From Shewanella halifaxensis HAW-EB4 (GTDB lineage Bacteria; Pseudomonadota; Gammaproteobacteria; Enterobacterales; Shewanellaceae), in contig NC_010334.1 of assembly GCF_000019185.1 (NCBI RefSeq), positions 1,054,001-1,118,000 on the forward strand: DNA of 64,000 bases. The letters are read 5' to 3'. The notes under the pieces are model-generated. The model had not been told where the DNA came from and did no database searches. It saw nothing but the letters and a program-made list of their open reading frames with translations. Within the stretch, counting starts at the first letter, position 1. Each line of letters opens with the position of its first letter. The translations under genes were made by a program, and so were the position numbers. Shown here piece by piece: positions 8,777-18,500 of the stretch.

Positions 8777-11700
8777 CTAGGTCTGAGCGTGCTCATGGTC
8801 TGGTTTTGGCTGCCACCACCAGTGGAAGAACCGGCTAAAGCCACGTCTGATATCATCTAAGATGATGTACAGAATTGGCACCAAGATTAATGTCACCACG
8901 GTAGAGAATAAAATACCGAAGGCGAGTGATGCGGCCATCGGGATCACAATCTGCGCCTGTAGGCTCCTCTCTAATAGAATTGGTACTAAGCCAACAAAGG
9001 TGGTGAGTGAGGTGAGGATAATCGCTCTGAAGCGATAACACCCCGAATCGACTGCAGCCTTAATGATGCTGTGCCCTTCGGCGCGAGCGCGGTTAACAAA
9101 GTCGACCAAGATTAACGAGTCGTTTACCACCACCCCAGCCAAAGCCACAATGCCACACAGACTCAAGATACTCATATTTAGGCCTAAGACAAAGTGGCCA
9201 AATAGCGCGCCAATCATACCGAATGGGATCACCGACATGATAATCAACGGCTGACTATAAGATTTCAGTGGAATAGCCATCAGAGCGTAGATGGTAAACA
9301 GCGCGAAGAAGAAACCTTGCAATAGACTGACTAACGCGCTTTGTTCGTCGGCACTGCCGCCATCGAGTGCGGTAGAGATATTTGGGTATTTCGCCTGTAG
9401 ATCGGGTAAGAACTCCTCTTGGATCTCAGCAACCACTTTCGATGGCTCAACCTTATTGGTGTCTGCGTTAGCAATAATGGTAATCGCTCGGCGGCCATCG
9501 ACACGGGTGATCGATGAGTAGGAGTCCCCAAGTTGTAGCTCGGCCACGGTCGAAAACGGCACTGCGGCGCCACTTGGAGTGCGAATGAGCATGTTCTCAA
9601 GATGACCTATGGTGCGACGCTGTTCTAGCGGGTAGCGCACCATCACCTTAACTTCCTCTTTATTACGTAAAATACGCTGGGCTTCATAACCATAGAAGCC
9701 ATAGCGGACTTGGCGAGCCAGATCGGACAAGGTTAATCCTAAGGCTTCGGCTTCAGGGCGGATCTTGAGCTTAATTTCTTGGCTACCGGAGGAGAAGTTA
9801 TCGGAAATGTCGTAGACGCCCTCGTAGCTACGAAGTTTCTGTTTCAGCTCTTCAGAGGCTTTGGATAGCTGCTCAAGATTGCTCGATGTTAACCTAAAGG
9901 AGATATCGCCCCCGGCGTCATTGGTGCTGGCATTAATATTCAGCTTTTTAACCGCCAATAGCTCGGGTATTTTTTTACGCCAAGCGCTAGCAATCGCTTC
10001 GCCATCGATATCGCGATCTTCGCCCTTTGTTAGTTCGGCAAACAGGAAGGCTGAGGTTCGAGAGCTCATATTGATAAAGCTGTGCTTGACCACCGGGTAG
10101 CCTAGCTCCTCTTCCATCTGAGTGTTCATGGCGTACAGAGCCTCTTCCACCTCCTGCACAACTTTAAGGGTATTCTCTTCTGAGCTACCCTCATCCATAT
10201 CGAGACGGACTTGGATAAAGTCAGATGGAATATCCGGGAAGAAGACCCAGCGCACCTGACCACTGAGAACCAGTGCGATGGAGAGCATGAGTACACCGAC
10301 AAAAACGGCCACCGTGTTGTAACGCTGTACAATACAGCGCTCCAAGAATGGACGGTATTGGTTATAAATAAAGTATTGCACCTTATCATTTAAACCCGCT
10401 TTAAGGCGGCCCAGCCGCCCAAGTTCTGCTCTGGGCTTGCGCGGTTTCATATGGGCAAGGTGAGCGGGCAAGATTAGTTTTGATTCCACCAAGGAGAACA
10501 GCAGACATAAGATCACTATCATGCCGATGGACTTCCAGATAATCCCTTGAGGGCCTGAGACCATCAGCATCGGCATAAAGGCGGCAATCGTAGTTAATAC
10601 ACCGAAGGTGGCGGGCATGGCCACTTTCTTGGCGCCCTTGACCACATTTTCTAAGGAGTGACCATGCTTTTCTATTTCACTATAGGCACTCTCACCAATG
10701 ACAATGGCGTCGTCCACCACTATCCCTAGCACCAGTATGAATGCAAATAGGGTTAACATATTGATTGAAAGTGAGAACGGCTCGAGTGGCATAAACAACA
10801 TGGCACCTAAGAAACACACTGGTAATCCCATCATTACCCAGAAGGCGAGCTTAATCTCTAAGAACAGCGCCAGAATAATAAATACCAACAGTGCACCGTA
10901 GAACATGTTCGACAACATCATGTTCAAGCGCCCCTTAAGGTAATGGGTTAAGTCGCCCCAGGTATCGAGCTTTGCCCCTGCAGGTAATGCATCACGCTTT
11001 TGTTCTATGTAGTCTTTAACCTGAGCCGAGATATCCAACGCGTTTTGATCATCAACACTTAATACTTCGATAATGGCAGCAGGCTGGCCGTTAAAACGGG
11101 TGTACTCTAAGCGCTCTTCAAAACTGTCATTAATGGTGGCAACCTGTGGCAGCATGACTCGGCTACCGTCGGGGCGAGAACTCACCACAATTTTGGAGAA
11201 ATCTTCGCCGGTATAGGCTTGCCCCTTGGTGCGCAGCAAGATGTCGCCATCTTTAGCGCGAATTGAGCCGCCCGGTAGATCGATAGAGGAGTTTTGTACC
11301 GCCTGCGCCACCTGAGAAAAGGTGAGGCCATACTCTCTGAGTTTATCTTCAGACAGCTCTATTCCGATTTCGTACTCACGCACCCCAGTCACTTGTGCAC
11401 GGGTCACCGCTGGGAGGGCGGCCACTTCATCACGAATGGTTTTCGCTAGCTCTTTCATCTCTTGCAGAGACTGCTCGCCGTAGACCGAGATCCAAATAAC
11501 ATTGTTTTCAGGTTTGATACGAAAAATATTAGGCTTTTCAATATTCACCGGAAAGGTGGAGATGGCATCGATGCGCAGCTTGGCTTCATCCAAGATATCT
11601 TGCGGATCGTAACTGTCTTCGACTTCAATGGTTACCGAGCCGACGCCTTCACTGGCGACAGAGGTAACCTTTTTAATGCCAATGATATCTTGAATGGCTT

Positions 11701-11929
11701 CTTCGATTTTAATATTGATCCCCTCCTCAATTTCTTGAGGGGCGGCGCCTGGGTAGGCAACTGAGATCTGTAGATAGTTAAGCTCAAATGATGGAAAAAC
11801 TTCTTTGTTGATAATCAAGGTGCTGAATAAGCCGCCTATGATCAAAATCCACATCAATAGATTGGCTGCCACACTGTTGCGGGCAAACCAGGCGATAATC
11901 CCTTTCTGGGTGTCGTTTTCAGTGGTCAT
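8777..11929 (-). CDS. RND family efflux transporter permease
   Basis: This 1050-residue inner-membrane protein has the two-fold repeated RND plan: an N-terminal helix (NLLMWILIIGGLFSTLII), a large periplasmic loop (about 45-335), helices around 340-540, a second periplasmic loop and a C-terminal helix bundle. It should use the proton gradient to expel substrates through a tripartite channel. Sequence places it in the AcrB/MdtB-like superfamily, not in the CzcA metal group; the substrate cannot be read from sequence. The ATG overlaps the stop of the adaptor gene by one base (TAATG), so the two are co-translated. No outer-membrane factor gene is adjacent, implying use of a TolC encoded elsewhere. 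Confidence 0.93.
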   Translation of the reverse strand: MTTENDTQKGIIAWFARNSVAANLLMWILIIGGLFSTLIINKEVFPSFELNYLQISVAYPGAAPQEIEEGINIKIEEAIQDIIGIKKVTSVASEGVGSVTIEVEDSYDPQDILDEAKLRIDAISTFPVNIEKPNIFRIKPENNVIWISVYGEQSLQEMKELAKTIRDEVAALPAVTRAQVTGVREYEIGIELSEDKLREYGLTFSQVAQAVQNSSIDLPGGSIRAKDGDILLRTKGQAYTGEDFSKIVVSSRPDGSRVMLPQVATINDSFEERLEYTRFNGQPAAIIEVLSVDDQNALDISAQVKDYIEQKRDALPAGAKLDTWGDLTHYLKGRLNMMLSNMFYGALLVFIILALFLEIKLAFWVMMGLPVCFLGAMLFMPLEPFSLSINMLTLFAFILVLGIVVDDAIVIGESAYSEIEKHGHSLENVVKGAKKVAMPATFGVLTTIAAFMPMLMVSGPQGIIWKSIGMIVILCLLFSLVESKLILPAHLAHMKPRKPRAELGRLGRLKAGLNDKVQYFIYNQYRPFLERCIVQRYNTVAVFVGVLMLSIALVLSGQVRWVFFPDIPSDFIQVRLDMDEGSSEENTLKVVQEVEEALYAMNTQMEEELGYPVVKHSFINMSSRTSAFLFAELTKGEDRDIDGEAIASAWRKKIPELLAVKKLNINASTNDAGGDISFRLTSSNLEQLSKASEELKQKLRSYEGVYDISDNFSSGSQEIKLKIRPEAEALGLTLSDLARQVRYGFYGYEAQRILRNKEEVKVMVRYPLEQRRTIGHLENMLIRTPSGAAVPFSTVAELQLGDSYSSITRVDGRRAITIIANADTNKVEPSKVVAEIQEEFLPDLQAKYPNISTALDGGSADEQSALVSLLQGFFFALFTIYALMAIPLKSYSQPLIIMSVIPFGMIGALFGHFVLGLNMSILSLCGIVALAGVVVNDSLILVDFVNRARAEGHSIIKAAVDSGCYRFRAIILTSLTTFVGLVPILLERSLQAQIVIPMAASLAFGILFSTVVTLILVPILYIILDDIRRGFSRFFHWWWQPKPDHEHAQT

Positions 11930-13158
11930 TATTGAACTCCTGCACTGGCAAGTTGCTCTTCGCTAGTGTCGCTATTATCAGTGTCAGAATCTTGGGATGA
12001 ATTGGCGTCTTCGCCTAAGACTTTTACCACTTGACCATCTTCAATATTGGTGAGGTTGGTGAGCGATATACGTTCACCATCGACAAGGCTGTCTTTAATG
12101 TAGACATTATCGAGATCGCTTTTGACCACATTGACCTGTCTGAGCTCGATGCTGTTATCGCTGTTAACTATGGTGACTCGATTATCGCGAACCAAATGAC
12201 GTGGGAGTTTTACGATACCCTCGACAGTGCGTCCCTTGATGATGGCGGTCACAAAGGTGCCGTATTTTAGCGGCAGCTGGCCTTCGTTCCGATTACCTCG
12301 AAGGTAGGGATCTTTCACCTCCGCTACCAAATAAACCATGCGGTTTTCGGCATCGATGACCCCTTCGCTGCGAACTATCTGTCCTTGCCATGTGATGGTT
12401 TTACCAGCCAAGTCGGCACTTAATATCACATCCGTGTCGGGGTTCTCGACCGACTCAAGATAAGCCAAGTCGCTATTTGATAGGGGGAGTCTCACTTCGG
12501 CGATACGAGTGTCGTATAGCTCGCCTAAGTTCGTGCCAAGGGTGACATACTGACCAAGATCGACGTTACGGGCCTTGATAATGCCATCGAAAGGTGCGCG
12601 AATAACGGTGCGCTCTAAGTTGCGTTGTGCACGGGCAAGCGCAGCTTGTTGAAACTTTACATTGGCTTGTTCTTGTTTTAACTGCGGGAGACGTAGTCCA
12701 AGCTCTGGGGGAATGCCGCCGTCATAACCCTTCCAGTCATTCTTGGCAACTTCACCTTTCGCGCGCTCCTCTTCTAGGGCTGCCTTGGCTTTTGCCAGAG
12801 AGGCTTGAGCCTGCATTAAGTCCGCTTCGTAATCAGAAGGCTCAATAACGGCCAACTCATCACCTTTTTTTACCACGCCGCCAGCAACAAAGTTATTTGA
12901 GATAGACAACATGCGACCCTGGACTTCGGTGACTAACTGAGTCTTATATTTAGGGCTAACAATACCGTATGAAGGCAGGTTTAACGACACGGTTTGCACC
13001 TGAACTTGTGTGACATCGACAATCGGAACTGGAACCTCATCCGCTTTCTGTTCTGGTGCTTCCTTGGTACTGATCAGGAGTTGAGCCGCAATAATGAAGC
13101 CTAAAAGAATAAAGAGAGGCGTCATTCTCCGAAGGATGGTTTTTATTTTATTTATCAT
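11929..13158 (-). CDS. RND efflux periplasmic adaptor (membrane fusion protein)
   Basis: This 409-residue adaptor should link the RND pump to an outer-membrane channel. It has an N-terminal membrane anchor (about 10-28, MTPLFILLGFIIAAQLLIS), a split lipoyl domain (LAVIEPSDYEAD and VIRAPFDGIIKARNVDLGQ), a helical hairpin between them rich in Ala, Glu and Lys (about 95-165), then beta-barrel and membrane-proximal domains. The C-terminal tail is acidic and Ser/Asp-rich (SSQDSDTDNSDTSEEQ). The frame extends seven codons upstream to a TTG, but the ATG at 13158 fits better with the membrane anchor. It is first gene of the two-gene efflux operon. Confidence 0.9.
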   Translation of the reverse strand: MINKIKTILRRMTPLFILLGFIIAAQLLISTKEAPEQKADEVPVPIVDVTQVQVQTVSLNLPSYGIVSPKYKTQLVTEVQGRMLSISNNFVAGGVVKKGDELAVIEPSDYEADLMQAQASLAKAKAALEEERAKGEVAKNDWKGYDGGIPPELGLRLPQLKQEQANVKFQQAALARAQRNLERTVIRAPFDGIIKARNVDLGQYVTLGTNLGELYDTRIAEVRLPLSNSDLAYLESVENPDTDVILSADLAGKTITWQGQIVRSEGVIDAENRMVYLVAEVKDPYLRGNRNEGQLPLKYGTFVTAIIKGRTVEGIVKLPRHLVRDNRVTIVNSDNSIELRQVNVVKSDLDNVYIKDSLVDGERISLTNLTNIEDGQVVKVLGEDANSSQDSDTDNSDTSEEQLASAGVQ

Positions 13159-13456
13159 CTGTTCTGCTTTTCCATGCAAAGACTTCTTCTGATTGCATAA
13201 ATTACCAGACTCAAGGGCAAGGTGAAAACTTTATTTGTAACTAATATGTTTAAATTTGTAGGTGGAGTGTGAGATTTACCAAGGGAGCCATTACCAAACT
13301 TAAATACTTGGCATCATGGCAGCTCTCTGACTAAAGTTGTGACTAGTCTCGGTTGAAATCATACCGTCTAAGCGTAATATGAAGATCTAACGCGAGTAGG
13401 CCCACTTCAATGATTCGACTAGGGCAATGACTAATGGATATTAACGGTGATTAATT

Positions 13457-14047
13457 ATGTTTAACGCAATTAAGGCCAATTTTCACCCGAGCCACCAAAC
13501 GCACAAAGAAACACTGATAAAGTTTATTGTTTTACTGGCGATCATTGTTGTCTATTTTGGTTATATGAGCTGGAAATATAATGCGTCTACTGGCTTTGCG
13601 TTGGCGATATTGAGTTGGAGTTTTTTTGTACTATGCACACCTGTTGCCGATGGTGGCTTTTTAATCGCATTTCCTGTGCGCTTACTGTTTAATGTCAGGA
13701 TGGCCATAACCCAAGTCGTGTTGTGGTTTATTGCCGTTGGGGTCAATATTTACTTTCTCAGCTTTTCTGAAAGTACTTATCAATTGACGTTTCTTACCCG
13801 ACTATTACAACATATTTTGACTCAACCTATTCCTTATTGGAGCATTCTGGCTATTAGTGCACTTGGTACTCTTTTGTCGATCTATTTTGGAGACGAAATG
13901 ATGGATGTAGTGACACATAAAGACCGAGTAAAGCATCATCAGCATGGCTTTAAATACCGCGTCCTTTTGGTTGTCGGTATGGGGGCGGTAACCGTAACGG
14001 CCTATTATCATCTGTTGCGTAGTTTGGGTGTGCATATACCTGCGTAA
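13457..14047 (+). CDS. Hypothetical multi-pass membrane protein
   Basis: This 196-residue protein is not recognised. Five hydrophobic segments are visible: about 23-43, 50-73, 80-100, 123-144 and 165-186. Conserved-looking features are the loop CTPVADGGFLIAFPVRLLF between segments and the charged cytoplasmic stretch DEMMDVVTHKDRVKHHQH. It stands alone, with a terminator shared with the convergent srmB. Confidence 0.75.
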   Translation: MFNAIKANFHPSHQTHKETLIKFIVLLAIIVVYFGYMSWKYNASTGFALAILSWSFFVLCTPVADGGFLIAFPVRLLFNVRMAITQVVLWFIAVGVNIYFLSFSESTYQLTFLTRLLQHILTQPIPYWSILAISALGTLLSIYFGDEMMDVVTHKDRVKHHQHGFKYRVLLVVGMGAVTVTAYYHLLRSLGVHIPA

Positions 14048-14053
14048 TGGCGA

Positions 14054-14083
14054 TAAAAAAGGCCACGTAAACGTGGCCTTTTA
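14054..14083. terminator. Bidirectional terminator between membrane-protein gene and srmB
   Basis: The stem AAAAAGGCCACGT / ACGTGGCCTTTT is a perfect palindrome with A- and T-runs on its flanks. It serves the plus-strand gene ending at 14047 and plausibly srmB ending at 14113. Confidence 0.85.
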
Positions 14084-14112
14084 ATGTTAATGTCGAAAAA
14101 GAAGGCTTGTAT

Positions 14113-15348
14113 TTATTTCTTCTTTTTCTTCTTGTTCTTCTTGCTGAAGTTTTTGCCTTCTGGACCCGGCTTCTTCTTTCCTGGTGGTTTAGCTTCTTTA
14201 TTCTTCGGACGCAAATCTTTAACGAAACGTCGCTTCAGTGGCTGCTCAATATAGCGCTCAATCTTACCAACAACACGAATATCATGGGCTTCAACTAGCG
14301 AAATAGCAGTACCTTTAGCGCCAGCGCGGCCAGTACGACCGATACGGTGAACGTAAGTATCTGCAGAGCGTGGCATATCGAAGTTGATAACATGGGTAAT
14401 ATCGTCAATATCGATACCGCGTGCGGCAACGTCTGTTGCTAGCAAGATATTCACTTCACCTTTGGTGAAACGACCTAGTGCTTGGAAACGCGCTTTTTGC
14501 TCCATATCACCGCGCATAAAGGCACAAGTGATCCCTTCTTTTTGTAGCAAGCCTTCAAGACTCGCTACTGCTTCACGTGTCTTAACGAAGACAATGGTGC
14601 GCTGCACCTCTTCTTGTTTTAACAGTGCGCACAACAGTGCAAATTTATGCGCTTTATCATCGGCTAGGTGGATCCACTGATGAATTTTGGCTTTTTCGCT
14701 ACGTGGTGCTTCCGCTTCAAGCTTAACTGGGTTGGTGAGTAGCTCATGCGAGAAACGACCAACATCGCTGCCTTCAAGCGTGGCAGAAAACAGCATGGTT
14801 TGCTTACGGCCAACGGATTCGATAGCAATGGTTTCAACGACTGCCGAGAAGCCCATATCCAGCATGCGGTCAGCTTCATCGATGATCAGAACTTCGACCT
14901 CTTCAGCGTTGAAGTGCCCCTTGTCTAGGTACTCCATTAAACGACCAGGAGTGGCGACTAAGATATCAACGTTCTTCTGTAGTGCTTCTTCTTGAGGACC
15001 GTAAGGGACACCACCTGTGATGATAACCGTGTCTAAACCTAGGCCTGTAGCAAGGTGGCTGGCATAACGATGAATTTGGCTAGCAAGTTCGCGAGTAGGT
15101 GTCAGGATCAACACGCGCGCGCGGCCGCCATATCGACGTGGAAAGTCGAGAAGGTGTTGCAACGCAGGCAGAAGGAAGCTTGCAGTCTTGCCTGTACCCG
15201 TTGGCGCGCGAGCTAAGATATCTCTTTGCTCCATAGCAACTGGGATTGTTTGTTGTTGTATCGTAGTGGGCTTGTTATGACCCATTGCTTTCAGTGACTC
15301 TAACAAACGAGGGTCAAGCTGGAGATCTTCAAATTGCATGCGTGGCAT
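14113..15348 (-). CDS. srmB: DEAD-box ATP-dependent RNA helicase SrmB
   Basis: This 411-residue helicase unwinds RNA during assembly of the large ribosomal subunit. Motifs in order are the Q-motif region (PTTIQQQTIP), Walker A APTGTGKT (about 48-55), PTRELA, TGG, TPGR, DEAD (LIIDEADRMLD), SAT (MLFSATL), VFVKT, ARGIDI and HRIGRTGRAG. A lysine-rich tail of about 45 residues ends in a run of lysines and probably binds RNA. Position next to trmN supports SrmB over RhlE, since these two genes are neighbours in E. coli too, though divergent there. Here both run on the minus strand, 69 bases apart. Confidence 0.92.
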   Translation of the reverse strand: MPRMQFEDLQLDPRLLESLKAMGHNKPTTIQQQTIPVAMEQRDILARAPTGTGKTASFLLPALQHLLDFPRRYGGRARVLILTPTRELASQIHRYASHLATGLGLDTVIITGGVPYGPQEEALQKNVDILVATPGRLMEYLDKGHFNAEEVEVLIIDEADRMLDMGFSAVVETIAIESVGRKQTMLFSATLEGSDVGRFSHELLTNPVKLEAEAPRSEKAKIHQWIHLADDKAHKFALLCALLKQEEVQRTIVFVKTREAVASLEGLLQKEGITCAFMRGDMEQKARFQALGRFTKGEVNILLATDVAARGIDIDDITHVINFDMPRSADTYVHRIGRTGRAGAKGTAISLVEAHDIRVVGKIERYIEQPLKRRFVKDLRPKNKEAKPPGKKKPGPEGKNFSKKNKKKKKK

Positions 15349-15417
15349 CTCAATAAATAATAGCCGGATATTATAATGCTTATAGAAGCGACTTTAAACG
15401 ATTAGATCGCCAGATCC

Positions 15418-16158
15418 TTAAAGCTTTAAATAAAAATCCTGACTCAGCAGGGTAAAGGCCAGACTGTAGTGACCGGTTTTCTCTCGGATATAAAGCTGTT
15501 GTTGAGCAACCGCCTGTAACTCAGTGCCGAAATTGTGAATTTTTTTTGCTTTTAAATCATGGCCAAGCACCAGTATTTGACGATTCGGTGCTTTACCTTC
15601 AACGCTTGCAGCTAGCAGTTTATGACAAAGTCTCAAATTATACGTCGACAAAATTGCCTCAAGCAGGCTGACAGACTCCGTCGGTAAAATTAGGCTGGCC
15701 TGTCCCTCGGGTGCCAATAGTTGCTTAATCGCCTGTAGCAAAGCGTCGAAACTTAAACTGTCAGTATGGCGCGCCGTAGCTCTTGAGAACTTGCTCGACT
15801 GGGGGCCGTTAGCAAAATAGGGAGGGTTGCAGATGATATGATCAAACTGACGCGCTTGCTCGCGCTGGCAATAGGCTTGGATATCGCAGCAGATAATCTC
15901 AAGACGTTCGGACCAATGGCTGGCATCGAAGTTTTGTTGGCAGTCTAGGGCGGCATCGTTGTCGAGCTCAATCGCGGTGATCTTAGCTTGACTACGTTGT
16001 GCAGCCATCAGGCTTAACAGGCCACTGCCTGCGCCGATATCGAGTATGGTTTTTGCTTGAACTAATGGCGCCCATGCGCCCAAAAGTACACCATCGGTGC
16101 TGACGGGCATGCCGCAACGGCTATCATCGACATGAAATAATTTGAAGGTAAAAGGCAT
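15418..16158 (-). CDS. trmN: tRNA1(Val) (adenine(37)-N6)-methyltransferase
   Basis: This 246-residue SAM-dependent methyltransferase (YfiC/TrmN6) modifies A37 of tRNA1(Val). The SAM-binding motif is ILDIGAGSGLLSLMAAQ (about 39-55), the acidic motif II follows (ITAIELDNDA), and the amino-methyltransferase catalytic motif is NPPY (IICNPPYFANGP). It starts near the N-terminus with FKLFHVDDSRCGMPVSTDG, typical of the family. It is upstream of srmB and may share its transcript. Confidence 0.92.
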   Translation of the reverse strand: MPFTFKLFHVDDSRCGMPVSTDGVLLGAWAPLVQAKTILDIGAGSGLLSLMAAQRSQAKITAIELDNDAALDCQQNFDASHWSERLEIICCDIQAYCQREQARQFDHIICNPPYFANGPQSSKFSRATARHTDSLSFDALLQAIKQLLAPEGQASLILPTESVSLLEAILSTYNLRLCHKLLAASVEGKAPNRQILVLGHDLKAKKIHNFGTELQAVAQQQLYIREKTGHYSLAFTLLSQDFYLKL

Positions 16159-16679
16159 TGCAACAAGAGTTAGTTTGGACTATTCGGCTAATTGTACGCT
16201 AATCAAACGTGTAGCGTAATCTACTAATCTAGGTTTAATTGTTAATGCTTTGCAGGAGCTTTAGCTGTTTTGCATGTGAGTGGTTACTAGCTTTAAAGTG
16301 CTTGCTGGCTATTAAAGCGGATGTGTCTGGTTGTGGGTTCTCATAGGATGAATGTAAGTTATGGGAATCAATTGTTGCCGCGCGGTTGCAGCTTGTATCG
16401 AGATTGGGTTTTGTGGCGTATGTTAGCTTGTTTATTAGGGGGGACTCTGTTAATAGTATGCCCCTCTTTGTTGGGTAAAAGCTCAATTTCAGAGAAGGTA
16501 AACCAGTTTTAAAGCAATTGAAGCGTTACTCTTTTCGCTGCTGTTCAAAAACTCGCCAAGAATAGGCCTTATTTACCATGGAGTCGTGTAAACTAATCAT
16601 TACACCTTTTTATTGTCATCCTAAATGTGATGCCTTAGCGGCATGATGGCATTAAATAGTTAACTAAAATAAAATCTAG
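16159..16679. other. Intergenic gap between trmN and brnQ
   Basis: This is 521 bases between divergently transcribed genes. Two short open frames exist (minus 16235-16486, plus 16321-16512) but lack ribosome sites and protein-like composition. The promoters of trmN and brnQ must lie here; no known operator is recognised. Confidence 0.5.
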
Positions 16680-18023
16680 ATGGGGCATAAAGTGCAAAAC
16701 AATCAAATGAGTATCGCAGATACGTTAGGGTTAGGTTTCATGACCTTCGCGTTCTTCTTAGGCGCGGGTAACTTAATTTTCCCACCGTTAGCTGGCTTTT
16801 TGGCGGGCGAGAATATCACGCTAGCCATGTTTGGCTTCCTTATTACTGCGGTTGGTCTTCCTCTCCTAACTCTTATCGCTGTCGCTAAAGCGAACGGTAA
16901 AATAATGCAATTGCTGCCTCCCATCGCTGCAACTGCATTAGCCGTCTCAATTTTCATTATTATAGGCCCTGCGTTCGCCGCACCAAGAACTGGACTCGTT
17001 GCCTACGAAGTGGGCTTTAAGCCGTTTCTAACAGACACTAGTGCAACCTTTATGATTGCGGGTTTAGCTTTTAACCTCACTCAGCTTATTTATACCTTAG
17101 TTTTCTTCGGTCTCTCTATGGTGCTTGCTCTGTTCCCTGGCAAGTTACTTGATAGCGTAGGTAAAGTATTAACCCCAATCCTTATTTTACTTTTAGTGGG
17201 TCTAGCTATTTCAGTTATTGTTATTCCTGGTAGCGACATTGGCGCAGCGGTTGGTGATTACCAAGCAAACCCGCTAACTAAGGGGATCTTGGAAGGCTAT
17301 AACACTATGGATACCTTGGCCTCTTTGATCTTCGGTATGTTGATCATCGATATCTTACGTAAGAAAGGCATCACAGAGCCAAAAGCACAGACTAACTATT
17401 TAATTAAAGCGGCTTTGATTGCGGCTGCAGGCTTGGCATTTGTTTATATATCACTATTCTATTTAGGTGCAACGGCGGGCGACCTCGCTACTGGGGCTGA
17501 GAATGGCGGCGTGATCTTAACTAACTATGTTACCGCTAAATTTGGCGCAAGCGGCATGGTGTTATTGTCATCTGTGGTGACACTTGCCTGTTTAACCACT
17601 GCAGTTGGCCTTATCAGTGCCTGTGGTGAGTACTTTAACGAGCTACTGCCAAAGATCTCTTACCGTCGTTTTGTGGTGGGGGTAAGCATTGTTTGTGCAA
17701 CTGTTGCTAACGTAGGTTTGGCGCAGTTAATCGACATTAGCGTACCTGTTCTGATGACTGTTTACCCTGTTGCGATTGCATTGGTTGCGGTGACATTCTT
17801 GACTGAGCGTTTTGCTAACCCGAAAGCGGCGCACCGTATCGTACTAAGCGTTGCGTTATTCTTCGGTATCATCGATGGCTTTAGAGCCGCTAAGGTTGAT
17901 GTAAGCGTATTTAACTTTATGCCACTTCATAATGAAGGCATGGCATGGTTACTGCCGACTGCTATCGCCATCGTGGCGTGCATGTTTATTAAAAAGCCTG
18001 CCGAGCAGCTAGCGATTAACTAA
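16680..18023 (+). CDS. brnQ: Branched-chain amino acid transport system II carrier protein
   Basis: This 447-residue inner-membrane symporter of the LIVCS family imports leucine, isoleucine and valine with a cation. About twelve hydrophobic segments are visible. The family signature is near the N-terminus (GFMTFAFFLGAGNLIFPPLAG, about 18-38). The predicted start ATG at 16680 is preceded by A-rich DNA without a strong ribosome site; GTG at 16692 is an alternative. It is monocistronic, with a strong terminator about 80 bases after the stop. Confidence 0.93.
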   Translation: MGHKVQNNQMSIADTLGLGFMTFAFFLGAGNLIFPPLAGFLAGENITLAMFGFLITAVGLPLLTLIAVAKANGKIMQLLPPIAATALAVSIFIIIGPAFAAPRTGLVAYEVGFKPFLTDTSATFMIAGLAFNLTQLIYTLVFFGLSMVLALFPGKLLDSVGKVLTPILILLLVGLAISVIVIPGSDIGAAVGDYQANPLTKGILEGYNTMDTLASLIFGMLIIDILRKKGITEPKAQTNYLIKAALIAAAGLAFVYISLFYLGATAGDLATGAENGGVILTNYVTAKFGASGMVLLSSVVTLACLTTAVGLISACGEYFNELLPKISYRRFVVGVSIVCATVANVGLAQLIDISVPVLMTVYPVAIALVAVTFLTERFANPKAAHRIVLSVALFFGIIDGFRAAKVDVSVFNFMPLHNEGMAWLLPTAIAIVACMFIKKPAEQLAIN

Positions 18024-18100
18024 AATCGCTTATGTGAATAGCTAAAGCAGATTGTCGAGTGGCGTATATAGCGCAAAATTGCTCGATGACATAATATTGA

Positions 18101-18129
18101 GGCGATGCTTATAAAGCATCGCCTTTTTT
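18101..18129 (+). terminator. Terminator of brnQ
   Basis: The perfect 10-bp stem GGCGATGCTT / AAGCATCGCC has a three-base loop and a T6 tract. Confidence 0.92.
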
Positions 18130-18500
18130 GTTTAAAGGCAGGTTCTAGGAAAGGCAGGTTCTAGGTTCTAGGTCCTAGGAAAAGCAGGTTCTAGGAAAGG
18201 CTGAGACGGGGAGAGCCGGAAATGCTACGGCAAGACGCTTTTATAGGGCGGCATTTATGCCGTCTCAGGTTTGAAAGCAGGTTCTAGGTCCTAGGAAAGG
18301 CTGAGACAGTTAAAAGCCGGACAAAAAGGCGAGTTAGCAAAAATTGAAGAGAGTAAGCAAGGTTATAGGTAGCGTAGTTTGTTTTTCTAGCAGGCCGGAG
18401 GCCGTCCTAGAAGTGAGCTTGCGAACGTCCTAAAACCTAGGATCTTCTTCTAAAGTAGGTCGGCATTTATGCCGAGTCAGATTTTATATAGGAATGAGAA
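18130..18500. repeat. Repeat-rich gap with AGGTTCTAGG units and a 60-bp dispersed palindromic repeat
   Basis: The decamer AGGTTCTAGG occurs at least five times (from about 18140 to 18285), often followed by TCCTAGGAAA. A 60-base unit at 18206-18265 ends in the hairpin GGCATTTATGCC and recurs inverted at 39393-39452 with about 55 of 60 matches. A further GGCATTTATGCC hairpin lies near 18463. No reading frame was found. The first bases of xerD follow directly. Confidence 0.8.

Noticed and set aside
11462..11764. Plus-strand 100-codon frame inside the RND permease gene
   Set aside because: It is antisense to a conserved domain and arises from codon bias of the real gene.
16235..16512. Two overlapping open frames between trmN and brnQ (minus 16235-16486 and plus 16321-16512)
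   Set aside because: They lack ribosome sites and have compositions unlike neighbouring proteins. They are best read as chance frames in a promoter region.
18130..18500. CRISPR array from the repeated AGGTTCTAGG units
   Set aside because: Units are about 10 bases with irregular spacing, no unique spacers of constant length and no cas genes.
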